Source: Paracraurococcus sp042666655 (GTDB lineage: Bacteria > Pseudomonadota > Alphaproteobacteria > Acetobacterales > Acetobacteraceae). From it: a stretch of 64,000 bases of DNA. The notes beneath the pieces are model-generated. The model was not told where the DNA came from. It was given only the letters and a program-made list of their open reading frames with translations, and ran no database searches. Both the position numbers and the translations under genes were made by a program. Positions 52,382-60,371 of this stretch are shown piece by piece. The DNA lies in NCBI RefSeq assembly GCF_042666655.1, contig NZ_JBHTDE010000006.1:186001-250000 (forward strand). Reading direction: 5' to 3'. Numbering within the stretch: the stretch's first letter is position 1; every line of letters begins with the position of its first letter.

Positions 52382-53353
52382 ATGACCACGCGCATGATCG
52401 GCCGCCGCGCCGCACTCGCCGCCGCCCTGCTGCCCCCCGTGGCGTGGGCCGCGCTGCCCGACCGGCCGCTGCGCCTGGTGCTGGGCTTCGCCGCCGGCAG
52501 CGGGCCGGACGTGCTGGCGCGGCTGGTCGCCGAGGCGCTGAAGGAGGCGCTGCCGGCCGGCGTGATCGTGGACAACCGGCCCGGCGCCGGCGGGCTGATC
52601 GCGGCGCAGGAGGTGGCGAGGGCGGCGCCGGCCGACGGGACCGCGCTGCTGCTGGGCGAGGTCGGTCAGCTGGCGATGGCACCGAGCACCTATGCCAGGC
52701 TGCCCTACGACCCGGCGCGCGACTTCGCCGCCGTGGCGCAACTGGCCGCCGCCGATTTCGGCTTGGTCGTCCCGGCCGCGCTGCCGGTGGAGGATTTCGC
52801 CGGCTACCTCGCCTGGGGCAAGGCGCAGCGGCAGCTCTCCATGGGCACCTTCGGCGCCGGGACCCCGGGGCATTTCGGGGCGGCGATGCTGGGCCAGGCC
52901 ACCGGTCTGGCGGTGGAGCCGGTGCATTTCCGCTCGACCGGCGATGCCATGGGCGCGGTGCTGAACGGCACGGTGCAGGGCATGTTCGGCACCGTCGCGG
53001 TGGTGGCGCCGCATGTGAAGGCCGGCCGGCTGAAAGCGCTGGCGGTGACCGGCCCGGCGCGGTCCCCGGTGCTGCCTGCGGTGCCGACCATGGCCGAGCT
53101 CGGCCGCCCGGCCTTGGGCTTCAGCGCCTGGTTCGGCCTGGTGGCGCCGGCGGCGGCGCCCCCGCCGGTGCTGGCCGCGATCGAGGCGGCGGTGCTGGCC
53201 GCGCTCGCCACGCCCGCGCTGCTGGCGAGGCTGCAGGAGGCCGGGTTCCGCCCCGATGCCCGCGGCGCCGGCCCCTTCGGCGCGATGATGGCGGCGGAGC
53301 GGCTGCGCTGGGCCGAGGTGGTGCGGGCGACGGGGTTCAAGGCGATCGAGTAG
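52382..53353 (+). CDS. Bug-family tripartite tricarboxylate transporter receptor
   Basis: 323 residues. A signal sequence (RMIGRRAALAAALLPPVAWA) is followed by LPDRPLRLVLGFAAGSGPDVLARLVAE, IVDNRPGAGGLIAAQEVARA and VHFRSTGDAMGAVLNGTVQGMFG. The usual VPFAPGG loop is LGFAAGS, as in the subgroup that binds less charged ligands. No permease genes are nearby. Together with the dehydrogenase just upstream it may form a small carbon-source locus, which is a positional inference. Confidence 0.9.
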   Translation: MTTRMIGRRAALAAALLPPVAWAALPDRPLRLVLGFAAGSGPDVLARLVAEALKEALPAGVIVDNRPGAGGLIAAQEVARAAPADGTALLLGEVGQLAMAPSTYARLPYDPARDFAAVAQLAAADFGLVVPAALPVEDFAGYLAWGKAQRQLSMGTFGAGTPGHFGAAMLGQATGLAVEPVHFRSTGDAMGAVLNGTVQGMFGTVAVVAPHVKAGRLKALAVTGPARSPVLPAVPTMAELGRPALGFSAWFGLVAPAAAPPPVLAAIEAAVLAALATPALLARLQEAGFRPDARGAGPFGAMMAAERLRWAEVVRATGFKAIE

Positions 53354-53362
53354 GCCGCCCCC

Positions 53363-53821
53363 TCATGCCGCGAAGATCCGCACCAGCACGCTGGCCGGCT
53401 GCCGCTCCCCGAAGCCCACGAAAATGCTGCGGTGCAGCCACCCGTACCCCGCCGCCGCCGTCTCGAAGACCGGCGTGGTGCGGAAATAGACCCGCTCCGG
53501 CGGCACCGCCTCGCCCCGCAGCAACCGCGCCATGTCCTCCGGCGCCGCGTGCCGGATCCCGCGGTTCACCACATAGACCAGCACGCCGTCGTCCAGCCGC
53601 AGCGTGTAGCGGGCGACGATCTCGGTCACCCCGTCCGGCCGGATCAGCTGGAAGTCGGCACCGCCCGGCAGGATCTCCCCCGCCAGCCGCGGCCCGCTCA
53701 CGCGCCCGCCGAGGATCGGCACGATCCGCCGCTCCCCGAGCGGCCCGGCGCCCACCACCTGCGGCGGCGCCACCGCCACCTCGACCTGTCCGATGAACGC
53801 CAGCGCTGGCCCCGTTGTCAT
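53363..53821 (-). CDS. DUF3237 family protein
   Basis: 152 residues. The blocks GERRIVPILGGRVSGPRLAGEILPGGADFQLIRPDGVTEIVARYTLRLDDGVLVYVVNRGIRH and PVFETAAAGYGWLHRSIFVGFGER match DUF3237, a beta-barrel family of unknown activity often found near aromatic or hydroxyacid catabolic genes. The start at 53821 precedes TTGPALAFIGQ; upstream residues are not family-like. It converges on the Bug gene with nine bases between stops. Confidence 0.9.
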   Translation of the reverse strand: MTTGPALAFIGQVEVAVAPPQVVGAGPLGERRIVPILGGRVSGPRLAGEILPGGADFQLIRPDGVTEIVARYTLRLDDGVLVYVVNRGIRHAAPEDMARLLRGEAVPPERVYFRTTPVFETAAAGYGWLHRSIFVGFGERQPASVLVRIFAA

Positions 53822-53884
53822 CTCCGCCCCCCTTCGCCCCGGCCCCTTGCGTGCCAAGATACGCCGGCGTGCCTATAACCGCCC

Positions 53885-54667
53885 ATGTCTGACGCCCCCT
53901 TCCTGCCCCGGCCGCCCGACCCGCACCGCATCTGCGGCCCGGCCCCGGTGCGCGCGCTGTTCCTCCGCCGGCCGCAGCAGGTTCTCCGGCTCTTCTATAC
54001 CGAGGATTGGCGCCAGCTCGCCGGCCCGCTCTGCAAGCACCTCGCCCGCACCCGCCGGCCCTACCGCGAAGTCGGGCCGGAGGAGCTGACCCGGATCGCC
54101 GGCACCCGGCACCATGGCGGGATCTGCGCCGTCACCGTCGCCCGCTTCGCCGAGCCGCTGCCCGGCCACGCATTGCCCTCCCACTGGGCGGCCAACCTGC
54201 CGCAGGCCCGGCTGCTGCCGGTGCTGGACGGCATCGGCAACCCGCACAACCTGGGCGCCATCGCGCGGTCCGCCGCCTTCTTCGGCAGCCGCGCCCTGCT
54301 GCTGTCGGGCGACCCGCGCCAGGCCGACCTGTCGGACGCCGCCTACCGCACCGCCGAGGGCGGGCTGGAGCACCTCGAGGTCCTCCGCGCCCGCGACCTG
54401 GCCAACCTGCTGCGCGGCATGCGCGGCAGGTACCTGACGGTGGCCGCGGTCGCCGCCGGCGGCGCCCCGCCCGAGGCGATCCCGCGCGACCGCCCGATCG
54501 CCCTGGTCCTGGGCAACGAGGAGCAGGGCATGCCGCAGGCCACGCTCGATGCCTGCGAGGCGCGCATCACGCTGCCGGGCAGCGGCATGGTGGAAAGCCT
54601 GAATGTTGCGCAGGCCGCGGCGGTGCTGTTCCATGCCCTCGGGGCCCTTCCCCGGACGACCGCGTGA
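53885..54667 (+). CDS. SpoU/TrmH-family RNA 2'-O-methyltransferase
   Basis: 260 residues. An N-terminal substrate-binding domain (HRICGPAPVRALFLRRPQQVLRLFY) precedes the SPOUT knot with motif 1 (LDGIGNPHNLGAIARSAAFFG), motif 2 (LVLGNEEQGM) and motif 3 (ITLPGSGMVESLNVAQAAAVLF). It methylates a ribose in tRNA or rRNA; which position cannot be told from sequence alone. Its stop overlaps the GTG start of the MlaE gene (GTGA), so it is translationally coupled to the lipid transporter. Confidence 0.92.
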   Translation: MSDAPFLPRPPDPHRICGPAPVRALFLRRPQQVLRLFYTEDWRQLAGPLCKHLARTRRPYREVGPEELTRIAGTRHHGGICAVTVARFAEPLPGHALPSHWAANLPQARLLPVLDGIGNPHNLGAIARSAAFFGSRALLLSGDPRQADLSDAAYRTAEGGLEHLEVLRARDLANLLRGMRGRYLTVAAVAAGGAPPEAIPRDRPIALVLGNEEQGMPQATLDACEARITLPGSGMVESLNVAQAAAVLFHALGALPRTTA

Positions 54668-55794
54668 GCGCCAGCGCCCCCGATCCTGCCCCTGGGCCCG
54701 CCAGCCTGGAGACCAAGCCGGAGGGCGCCGGCCGGCGGCTGGCCTTCCGCGGCAGCCTCGACACCGGCGCGGCCGCGCGGCTCTGGCCGGAGGCGATGCG
54801 CACCGCCCGCGGCGCGCGCCCCTTGGTGCTCGACCTCGCCGGCGTCACCGGGCTGGACACCGCCGGCGCCGTGCTGCTGCTGCGGCTGGAGCGGGAGGCG
54901 CATCAGGCCGAATGGCGGGGCCTTGCCGGTGGCCCGCTGCAGGCCCTGCTGGACCGGACGCGGGCGGCGCTGGACCGCCCCGGCCCGCCGCCGCAGCCGA
55001 CACTGCCCTTCCTCGCCCGGGTCGGCCAGGCGACGCTGGACCAGGGCAAGGGCATGGTCGTCCGCATCGCCTTCCTCGGCGAGGCGATCGTGGCCAGCCT
55101 CGGCGCGGTGCGCGCACCCTGGCGGCTGCGCTGGTCGGAGATCCTCCGCCACCTGGACGAGGCCGGGCTGCGCGCCTTCGGGCTGACCATCCTGCTCGGC
55201 TTCCTGATCGGGCTGATCCTGGCCTTCCAGTCCTCCATCCCGATGAAGCAGTTCGGCGCCGAGATATTCATCCCCAACCTGGTCGGCATCTCGCTGCTGC
55301 GCGAGCTCGGCCCGCTGATGGCGGCCGTGATCCTGTCCGGCCGCACCGGCTCGGCCTATGCCGCCGAGCTCGGCACCATGACGGTGAACGAGGAGATCGA
55401 CGCGCTCCGCATCATGGGGATCGACCCGATCGCCTGGCTGGTGCTGCCGCGGCTGCTGGCGGCGATGCTGGTGATGCCGGTCCTCGCCCTGCTGATGAAC
55501 CTGGCCGGCCTCCTGGGGATGAGCGTGGTGATGGGCACGCTGGGCTTCCCGCTGGTCGCCGTGGTCAATCAATTGCAGGCCTGGGTGCACCTGGGCGACC
55601 TCGCCGGCGGGCTGGCCAAGGCGGCGGCCTTCGGCCTGGCGATCGGCCTGGTCGGCTGCCGGGCCGGGCTGGCCGCCGGGCGCGGCCCGCGCGCGGTGGG
55701 CGATGCGGCGACCTCGGCCGTGGTCGGCGGGATCGTCTCCATCGTGCTGCTCGACGGCATCTTCGCCGTGCTGTTCTTCCGGCTGGGCTGGTAG
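54664..55794 (+). CDS. mlaE: MlaE-type lipid transporter permease fused to a STAS (MlaB-like) domain
   Basis: 376 residues from GTG at 54664. Residues 20-95 form a STAS domain (RRLAFRGSLDTGAAARLWPEA, LVLDLAGVTGLDTAGAVLLLRLE), equal to a fused MlaB. The permease follows with its signature FQSSIPMKQFGAEIFIPNLVGISLLRELGPLMAAVILSGRTGSAYAAELGTMTVNEEIDALRIMGIDP. MlaE with MlaF and MlaD moves phospholipids between the membranes. The fusion explains why no separate mlaB is present. Confidence 0.93.
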   Translation: MSASAPDPAPGPASLETKPEGAGRRLAFRGSLDTGAAARLWPEAMRTARGARPLVLDLAGVTGLDTAGAVLLLRLEREAHQAEWRGLAGGPLQALLDRTRAALDRPGPPPQPTLPFLARVGQATLDQGKGMVVRIAFLGEAIVASLGAVRAPWRLRWSEILRHLDEAGLRAFGLTILLGFLIGLILAFQSSIPMKQFGAEIFIPNLVGISLLRELGPLMAAVILSGRTGSAYAAELGTMTVNEEIDALRIMGIDPIAWLVLPRLLAAMLVMPVLALLMNLAGLLGMSVVMGTLGFPLVAVVNQLQAWVHLGDLAGGLAKAAAFGLAIGLVGCRAGLAAGRGPRAVGDAATSAVVGGIVSIVLLDGIFAVLFFRLGW

Positions 55795-55797
55795 GCC

Positions 55798-56565
55798 ATG
55801 GCGGAGGACCCCGGCGCCGAGACCGTGATCCGCGTGCGCGACCTGGCGGCGCGGTTCGATGGCCGCACGATCTTCGAGCATGTCAGCTTCGACGTCCGCC
55901 GCGGCGAGGTCTTCGTCATCCTCGGCGGGTCCGGCTGCGGCAAGTCCACGCTGCTGAAGCACATGATCGGCCTCTACCCCGCGGCCGAGGGCAGCATCGA
56001 GATCCTCGGCGTGCGGATGGATGGGCTGGACGGCGCCGCGCGCGTCGCGCTGCTGCGGCGGATCGGCGTGATGTGGCAGTCGGGCGCGCTGTTCGGCTCC
56101 TCGACGCTCGCCGAGAATATCGGCGTGCCGCTGGAGGAGCACACCGATCTCCCGGCCGAGGCGCGGGCCATGGTGGCGCAGGTCAAGCTCGGCCTGGTGG
56201 GGCTTGCGGACGCCGCCACCCGGCTGCCGGCCGAGATCTCCGGCGGCATGGCCAAGCGGGCCGGCATCGCCCGGGCCATGGCGCTCGATCCGCCGATCCT
56301 GTTCCTCGACGAGCCCTCGGCCGGGCTCGACCCGATCACCTCGGCCGGGCTCGACGCGTTGATCAGGCAGCTGGCGCGTGACCTCGGCACCACCTTCGTG
56401 GTGGTGACGCACGAATTGCAGTCGATCCTGGCGATCGGCGACCGTTGCATCATGCTGGACAAGGAAGCCAAGGGCATGATCGCCGAAGGCGACCCGCGCA
56501 GGCTGCGCGACGAGAGCCAGAACCCCGTGGTGCGTGCCTTCTTCCGACGCGAGGTGATGGCGTGA
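55798..56565 (+). CDS. mlaF: MlaF-type lipid transporter ATPase
   Basis: 255 residues. Walker A GGSGCGKST (43-51), signature ISGGMAKRAGIARAM (the MlaF variant), Walker B LFLDEPSAGLDPIT and VVTHELQS are intact. It drives the MlaE permease. Three bases separate it from mlaE. Its stop is part of TGATG, which begins a 15-codon frame leading exactly into mlaD. Confidence 0.94.
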   Translation: MAEDPGAETVIRVRDLAARFDGRTIFEHVSFDVRRGEVFVILGGSGCGKSTLLKHMIGLYPAAEGSIEILGVRMDGLDGAARVALLRRIGVMWQSGALFGSSTLAENIGVPLEEHTDLPAEARAMVAQVKLGLVGLADAATRLPAEISGGMAKRAGIARAMALDPPILFLDEPSAGLDPITSAGLDALIRQLARDLGTTFVVVTHELQSILAIGDRCIMLDKEAKGMIAEGDPRRLRDESQNPVVRAFFRREVMA

Positions 56566-56612
56566 TGATGCTGACCATGCCAGCCCACCCCGGCCCGGGG
56601 GATCAGGCCTGA
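56565..56612 (+). CDS. Possible 15-residue relay ORF between mlaF and mlaD
   Basis: ATG at 56565 overlaps the mlaF stop (TGATG) and the frame's own TGA overlaps the mlaD ATG at 56612 (TGATG). It encodes MMLTMPAHPGPGDQA. No ribosome-binding site is visible in front of mlaD, so a terminating ribosome arriving from this frame could start MlaD. It may equally be chance in a high-GC sequence. Confidence 0.35.
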   Translation: MMLTMPAHPGPGDQA

Positions 56613-57634
56613 TGCCGCAGGCCCGTGGCCTCTATCTCCGCGTCGGCGCGCTGGTGCTGGCCGGGCTGGCGCTCGGCGTCGGCTTCATCCTCTTCCTCAC
56701 CGCCGACCGGCTCGGCGGCGACAGCAGGCAGTTCGAGACCTACATCCGTGAATCGGTGCAGGGCCTCGAGGTCGGCGCGGCGGTCCGCTACCGCGGCGTC
56801 AGCATCGGCCGGATCTCGGAGGTCGGGCTGGTCTCGGCGGAATACCGCCGGCCGGAGGGCGACCCCTTCGGCGCCGCCTTCCAGCTGGTCTATGTCCGCT
56901 TCGCCGTCGACAACGCCCGCATCGGCGAGACGCCGAACGTCGAGGAGGCGGTCAAGCTGGGCCTGCGCGTCCGCATCGCCGCGCAGGGCATCACAGGGGT
57001 GAACTACCTGGAGCTCGACTTCGTCGACCCGACCCGCTTCCCGCCCCGCGCCGTGCCCTGGGAGCCGCGCTTCCCCTACGTGCCCGCCATCCCGTCGACC
57101 GTCGCCCAGGTGCAGGGCGCGGCGGAACAGCTGCTGCAGAAGCTACAGGCGGTCGACCTGCCGGCGCTGCTCGACAACGTCATCGGCCTGGTGGGCGACC
57201 TGCGCGGCCAGGTCAAGGAGGGCGACCTGGCGGTGACCCTGCGCGAGGCCGCCGACCTGATGCGCACGCTGCGCGCCGCGGCGACGCAGGCCGACGTGCC
57301 GGGCATGGTCGCCGAGCTGCAGGGCACCGCGGCGGATGCCAGGCGGCTGCTGGCCAGCCGCGAGGTGACGCAGGCCCTGGCCAATGCCGCCGCGGCCACC
57401 GCCGACCTGCGCGGTGTCACCGCCCGGCTGCCGGCCAGCATGAACAGCCTCGACGCCTCGCTGCGGTCGGCCCGCAGCGCCACCACCGACATCCAGGCGG
57501 AGCTGGCGCCGATCCTGCGCGACCTGCGCGCGGCGGTGGCCAACCTGCGCGACACCACCGAGCAGCTGCGCCGCTACCCGTCGCAGGCGATCTTCGGCGC
57601 GCCGCCACCCGCGCCCATGGAACCCCGCCGATGA
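56612..57634 (+). CDS. mlaD: MlaD/MCE-domain lipid-binding protein
   Basis: 340 residues. One N-terminal membrane helix (LYLRVGALVLAGLALGVGFILFLTADRL), then an MCE domain (FETYIRESVQGLEVGAAVRYRGVSIGRISEVGL, GLRVRIAAQGITGVNYLELDF) and a long helical, Ala/Leu-rich C-terminal region (about 170-330) with heptad-like repeats. MlaD forms a ring on the periplasmic side that carries lipids. The extended helical tail is common in alphaproteobacteria and may span toward the outer membrane. Confidence 0.93.
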   Translation: MPQARGLYLRVGALVLAGLALGVGFILFLTADRLGGDSRQFETYIRESVQGLEVGAAVRYRGVSIGRISEVGLVSAEYRRPEGDPFGAAFQLVYVRFAVDNARIGETPNVEEAVKLGLRVRIAAQGITGVNYLELDFVDPTRFPPRAVPWEPRFPYVPAIPSTVAQVQGAAEQLLQKLQAVDLPALLDNVIGLVGDLRGQVKEGDLAVTLREAADLMRTLRAAATQADVPGMVAELQGTAADARRLLASREVTQALANAAAATADLRGVTARLPASMNSLDASLRSARSATTDIQAELAPILRDLRAAVANLRDTTEQLRRYPSQAIFGAPPPAPMEPRR

Positions 57635-58251
57635 ACCGCCGTGCCTTGATCCTTGCCGCGCTGGCGCTGCCCGCCTGCAGCGTGCTGCCGGACCGCCCCT
57701 ACCAGCAGACCCAGCGCTTCGTCCTGGCGCCGGACCGCCCGCCTGGACCGGCGCCGGCGAAGCGCGGCCCGGTGTTGCTGCTGCGGACCATGCGGGCGGC
57801 ACCGGGCCTCGACCAGCGCGGCCTGCGGGTGCTCGGCGCGCGGGACGACGTGACGGTGGATTTCTGGAACGAATGGACCGCCCCGCCGGCCGACCTGGCG
57901 GAGGAGGCGCTGCGCCGCTGGCTGCTGGCCAGCGGCCGCTTCGCCGCGGTCACCGCCCCGGGCTCCCGCCTGCGGGCGGGGGTGATCCTGGAAGCCGAGC
58001 TGACCCGGCTGCAGGCCGAGCCGGCGGCCGGCATCGCCCGCGCCTCGCTCTCCGCCCTGCTGCTGGCGGATGGCACCGGCGGCACCAGCCGGGTGCTGGG
58101 GCAGTTCCTGGCCGACGGCACCGCGCCGCTGCCGGGCGGTCCGCGCGCCGACGGCAAGGTGGCGGCCGATGCCGCGGCGGCGGCGATGTCGGCGGCGCTG
58201 GGGGATGCGCTGGGGCGGCTCGAGGCAGCGCTGGTGCGGGCGATCAGGTAG
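57631..58251 (+). CDS. PqiC-like outer-membrane lipoprotein of the lipid transporter
   Basis: 206 residues. The lipobox LPAC (Cys16) follows a short signal peptide (NRRALILAALALPAC). The mature part (VLPDRPYQQTQRFVLAPDRPPG, LGARDDVTVDFWNEWTAPPADLAEEALRRWLLASGRFAAVTAPGS) matches the ABC-type transport auxiliary lipoprotein family that contains PqiC. It probably docks the MCE protein to the outer membrane. The start overlaps the mlaD stop by ATGA. Last gene of the transporter operon. Confidence 0.88.
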   Translation: MNRRALILAALALPACSVLPDRPYQQTQRFVLAPDRPPGPAPAKRGPVLLLRTMRAAPGLDQRGLRVLGARDDVTVDFWNEWTAPPADLAEEALRRWLLASGRFAAVTAPGSRLRAGVILEAELTRLQAEPAAGIARASLSALLLADGTGGTSRVLGQFLADGTAPLPGGPRADGKVAADAAAAAMSAALGDALGRLEAALVRAIR

Positions 58252-58319
58252 GCAAGTCCGGGGGGGAAGGCAGTCTCCCAGGGCTTCTCATCTATTGCGC
58301 CACGTTGGCGCCTGCCGCG
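58252..58319. repeat. Truncated copy of the palindromic element
   Basis: The sequence GGCAAGTCCGGGGGGGAAGG, then CTTCTCATCTATT and GCGCCACGTTGGCGCC, keeps the left hairpin and the CTCATCTATT block seen at 37140, then breaks off at the apaG stop codon. Lies between convergent genes, where it can act as terminator. Confidence 0.65.
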
Positions 58320-58736
58320 TCAGTGCATCGCGCTGGGCTGGTGCGGGCTGTCCAGGCTGAAGCCGGGGATCGCCACGTCGAAGGCCTCGCCGGTCTCCAC
58401 CGCCAGCATGTGGTAGGTGCCGCGCATGAAGCCGGACGGTGTCGCCAGCGGGGTGCCGGAGGTGTATTCGAAGCTCTCCCCGGGATCGAGCACCGGGCGC
58501 TCGCCCACCACCCCGTCGCCATGCACCCGCTGGGTGCGGCCCTGGCCGTCGGTGATCTGCCAGGTGCGCTTCAGCAGCTGCACCGTCCGGCGGCCCTCGT
58601 TGGCGATGGTGACGCGATAGGCCCAGGCATAGTGGCTGCGCCCGGGCTCCGACTGGTCGGCCAGGTAGTAGGTGCGAACGGTGACGCGGACCTCCTGCGT
58701 CACCGCGGTCCATTCCGGGATGCGGGGCTCCGGCAT
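58320..58736 (-). CDS. apaG: ApaG protein
   Basis: 138 residues. VRVTVRTYYLADQSEPGRSHYAWAYRVTIANEGRRTVQLLKRTWQITDGQGRTQRVHGDGVVGERPVLDPGESFEYTSGTPLATPSGFMRGTYHM is the ApaG fold, a fibronectin-like beta sandwich with the glycine motif. ApaG is tied to cobalt/magnesium tolerance and nucleotide metabolism; its biochemical role is not settled. The ATG at 58736 gives the usual length. A possible 20-residue frame with a far better ribosome-binding site ends four bases upstream. Confidence 0.94.
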   Translation of the reverse strand: MPEPRIPEWTAVTQEVRVTVRTYYLADQSEPGRSHYAWAYRVTIANEGRRTVQLLKRTWQITDGQGRTQRVHGDGVVGERPVLDPGESFEYTSGTPLATPSGFMRGTYHMLAVETGEAFDVAIPGFSLDSPHQPSAMH

Positions 58737-58740
58737 GGCG

Positions 58741-58803
58741 TCAGGCACCCGCCCGGGTCTGGGCGATGGCGGCGGCGTCGCGGCCCCCGGACATATAGGC
58801 CAT
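58741..58803 (-). CDS. Possible 20-residue leader ORF before apaG
   Basis: ATG at 58803 follows GGGGGGAG at ideal distance. The peptide starts MAYMSGGRDA and ends TRAGA, and its stop is four bases before the apaG ATG. ApaG itself lacks an obvious ribosome-binding site, so its translation could depend on this frame by coupling. No similarity is known to me; it may also be the remnant of a longer gene. Confidence 0.4.
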   Translation of the reverse strand: MAYMSGGRDAAAIAQTRAGA

Positions 58804-58863
58804 GGCAACTCCCCCCGATTTGCCGGGAGGATGCCACGCCCGCGAAGCCGCCGCCAGCGGCGG

Positions 58864-60084
58864 CTATTCGGCGGCGCGCGCCACCGGGACGCCGGCGGCG
58901 TCCAGCGCCTCGGCCAGGTCGTCGATCAGGTCGGCCACGTCCTCCAGCCCGACCGAGAGCCGGATCGTGCCGTCGGTGATGCCGAGCTTCGCCCGCTCCT
59001 CCGCCCCGATGCGCATATGCGTCGTGGTCGCCGGATGCGTCACCATCGACTTCGCATCGCCGAGGTTGTTGGAGACGTCGATCACCCGCAGCGCGTTGCA
59101 GAAGCGGAAGGCGGCGTCCTTGCCGCCCTTCAGCTCGAACGTCACCAGCGTGCCGCCGCCCGACATCTGCCGACACGCCAGCGCCTGCTGCGGGTGGTCG
59201 GCGCGGAACGGGTAGAGCGCGCGCGCGACCTCCGGCCGTTCGGCGAGGAAGTCGGCGACCTGCGCGGCGCTGCGGCACATCGCGTTGACCCGCAGGCTCA
59301 GCGTCTCGAGGCCCTTGAGGATCACCCAGGCGTTGAACGGGCTGAGCGCCGGCCCGGTGTTGCGGGTGAAGGGCTGCAGCACCTCCTCGACCCACTTCTT
59401 GCTGCCGAGCACGGCGCCGCCGAGCACCCGGCCCTGGCCGTCCATGTGCTTGGTGCAGGAATAGACCACCACATCCGCCCCAAGGGTAAGCGGCCGCTGC
59501 AGCAGCGGCGTGGCGAAGACGTTGTCGACCACGACGATGGCGCCGGCCTTGTGCGCCAGGTCGGCCACCGCTTCCAGGTCGATGACGTCGAGCATCGGGT
59601 TGGACGGCGTCTCCAGCAGCACCAGCGCCGTCGGCCTCGACAGGGCCTCGCGCCATTGCGCGAGATCCCCGCCATCGACGAAGACGCTCTCGATCCCGTA
59701 GCGCGGCAGCAGGGTGGAGACGATCCAGTGGCAGGACCCGAACAGCGCGCGGGAGGCCACCACGCGGTCGCCGGTCTTCAGGTGCGACAGCATCGCGGCA
59801 TGCACCGCCGCCATCCCCGTCGCCGTCATCCGGCAGGCCTCGGCCCCTTCCAGCAGGGCCAGGCGCTGCTCCAGCATCGCCACCGTGGGGTTGCCGAAGC
59901 GGGAATACTGGTAGTGGGTCTGGGTCCCGGCGAAGGTCGCCTCGGCCTGCTCGGCGCTGTCGTAGACGAAGCCGGAGGTGAGGAACAAGGCCTCGGAGGT
60001 CTCGTCCATGTCGGTGCGCATGGTGCCGCCGCGGACCAGCAGCGTGGCGGGGCGCAGGGTGCGGGGCGGCAGGGTCTTGGACAT
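58864..60084 (-). CDS. metZ: O-succinylhomoserine sulfhydrylase
   Basis: 406 residues. PLP lysine at about 212 (VVYSCTKHMDGQGRVLGG), substrate motifs YQYSRFGNPTVAMLEQRLALLEG, TATGMAAVHAAMLSHL and ETPSNPMLDVIDL are of the MetZ type within the Cys/Met metabolism family. It makes homocysteine from O-succinylhomoserine and sulfide for methionine synthesis. The start is ATG at 60084 (SKTLPPRTLRPATLLVRGGT). The leader carries a SAM-II riboswitch, so the gene should be shut off when S-adenosylmethionine is plentiful. Confidence 0.95.
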   Translation of the reverse strand: MSKTLPPRTLRPATLLVRGGTMRTDMDETSEALFLTSGFVYDSAEQAEATFAGTQTHYQYSRFGNPTVAMLEQRLALLEGAEACRMTATGMAAVHAAMLSHLKTGDRVVASRALFGSCHWIVSTLLPRYGIESVFVDGGDLAQWREALSRPTALVLLETPSNPMLDVIDLEAVADLAHKAGAIVVVDNVFATPLLQRPLTLGADVVVYSCTKHMDGQGRVLGGAVLGSKKWVEEVLQPFTRNTGPALSPFNAWVILKGLETLSLRVNAMCRSAAQVADFLAERPEVARALYPFRADHPQQALACRQMSGGGTLVTFELKGGKDAAFRFCNALRVIDVSNNLGDAKSMVTHPATTTHMRIGAEERAKLGITDGTIRLSVGLEDVADLIDDLAEALDAAGVPVARAAE

Positions 60085-60158
60085 GCGGTGGGACACCTTG
60101 GTGGCAACGACGGTGTCCGGCCCGTTGGACGGGGCAGGGGGCGACGGGTCACCCCCGA

Positions 60159-60216
60159 CGGCCGTTTAGCGCGCTTGTTTCACCTCGCCGCAAGCTGGCC
60201 GGACAAATCGCGAGGA
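60159..60216 (-). promoter_or_regulatory. SAM-II riboswitch in the metZ leader
   Basis: On the minus strand, CCTCGC (60215-60210) pairs with GCGAGG (60188-60183) as helix P1. The loop begins GATTTG; CCGGCC then GCTTGC follow; after P1 come GAAACAAG and GCTAAA, then CGGCCG, whose GGCCG can pair with CGGCC in the loop to form the pseudoknot. Order and conserved bases match the SAM-II class found before metA/metZ in alphaproteobacteria. A GGGGG...CCCCC inverted repeat between the aptamer and the ATG may be the expression platform. Confidence 0.88.
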
Positions 60217-60302
60217 ACGGCCGGGGCCGCCGGCCACAGGCATACGTCCAGGGGTGGCGCGGGGTCAAGGCTGGAGCGGCGTCGCCCCTCCAGGCCACCC
60301 CA

Positions 60303-60324
60303 CCAAAGGCCCGGAGGCCTTTGG
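60303..60324. repeat. Short palindrome CCAAAGGCC/GGCCTTTGG
   Basis: Perfect nine-base arms around CGGA in the gap between metZ and the Bug receptor gene. A closely similar palindrome (CCAAGGGCC/GGCCTTTGG) recurs at 61877-61898, so it belongs to a dispersed class in this genome. Confidence 0.7.
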
Positions 60325-60371
60325 AAACCGGGGGTTCTGCGCGAGGATGCGGCGATGCCGGGATATCGACG

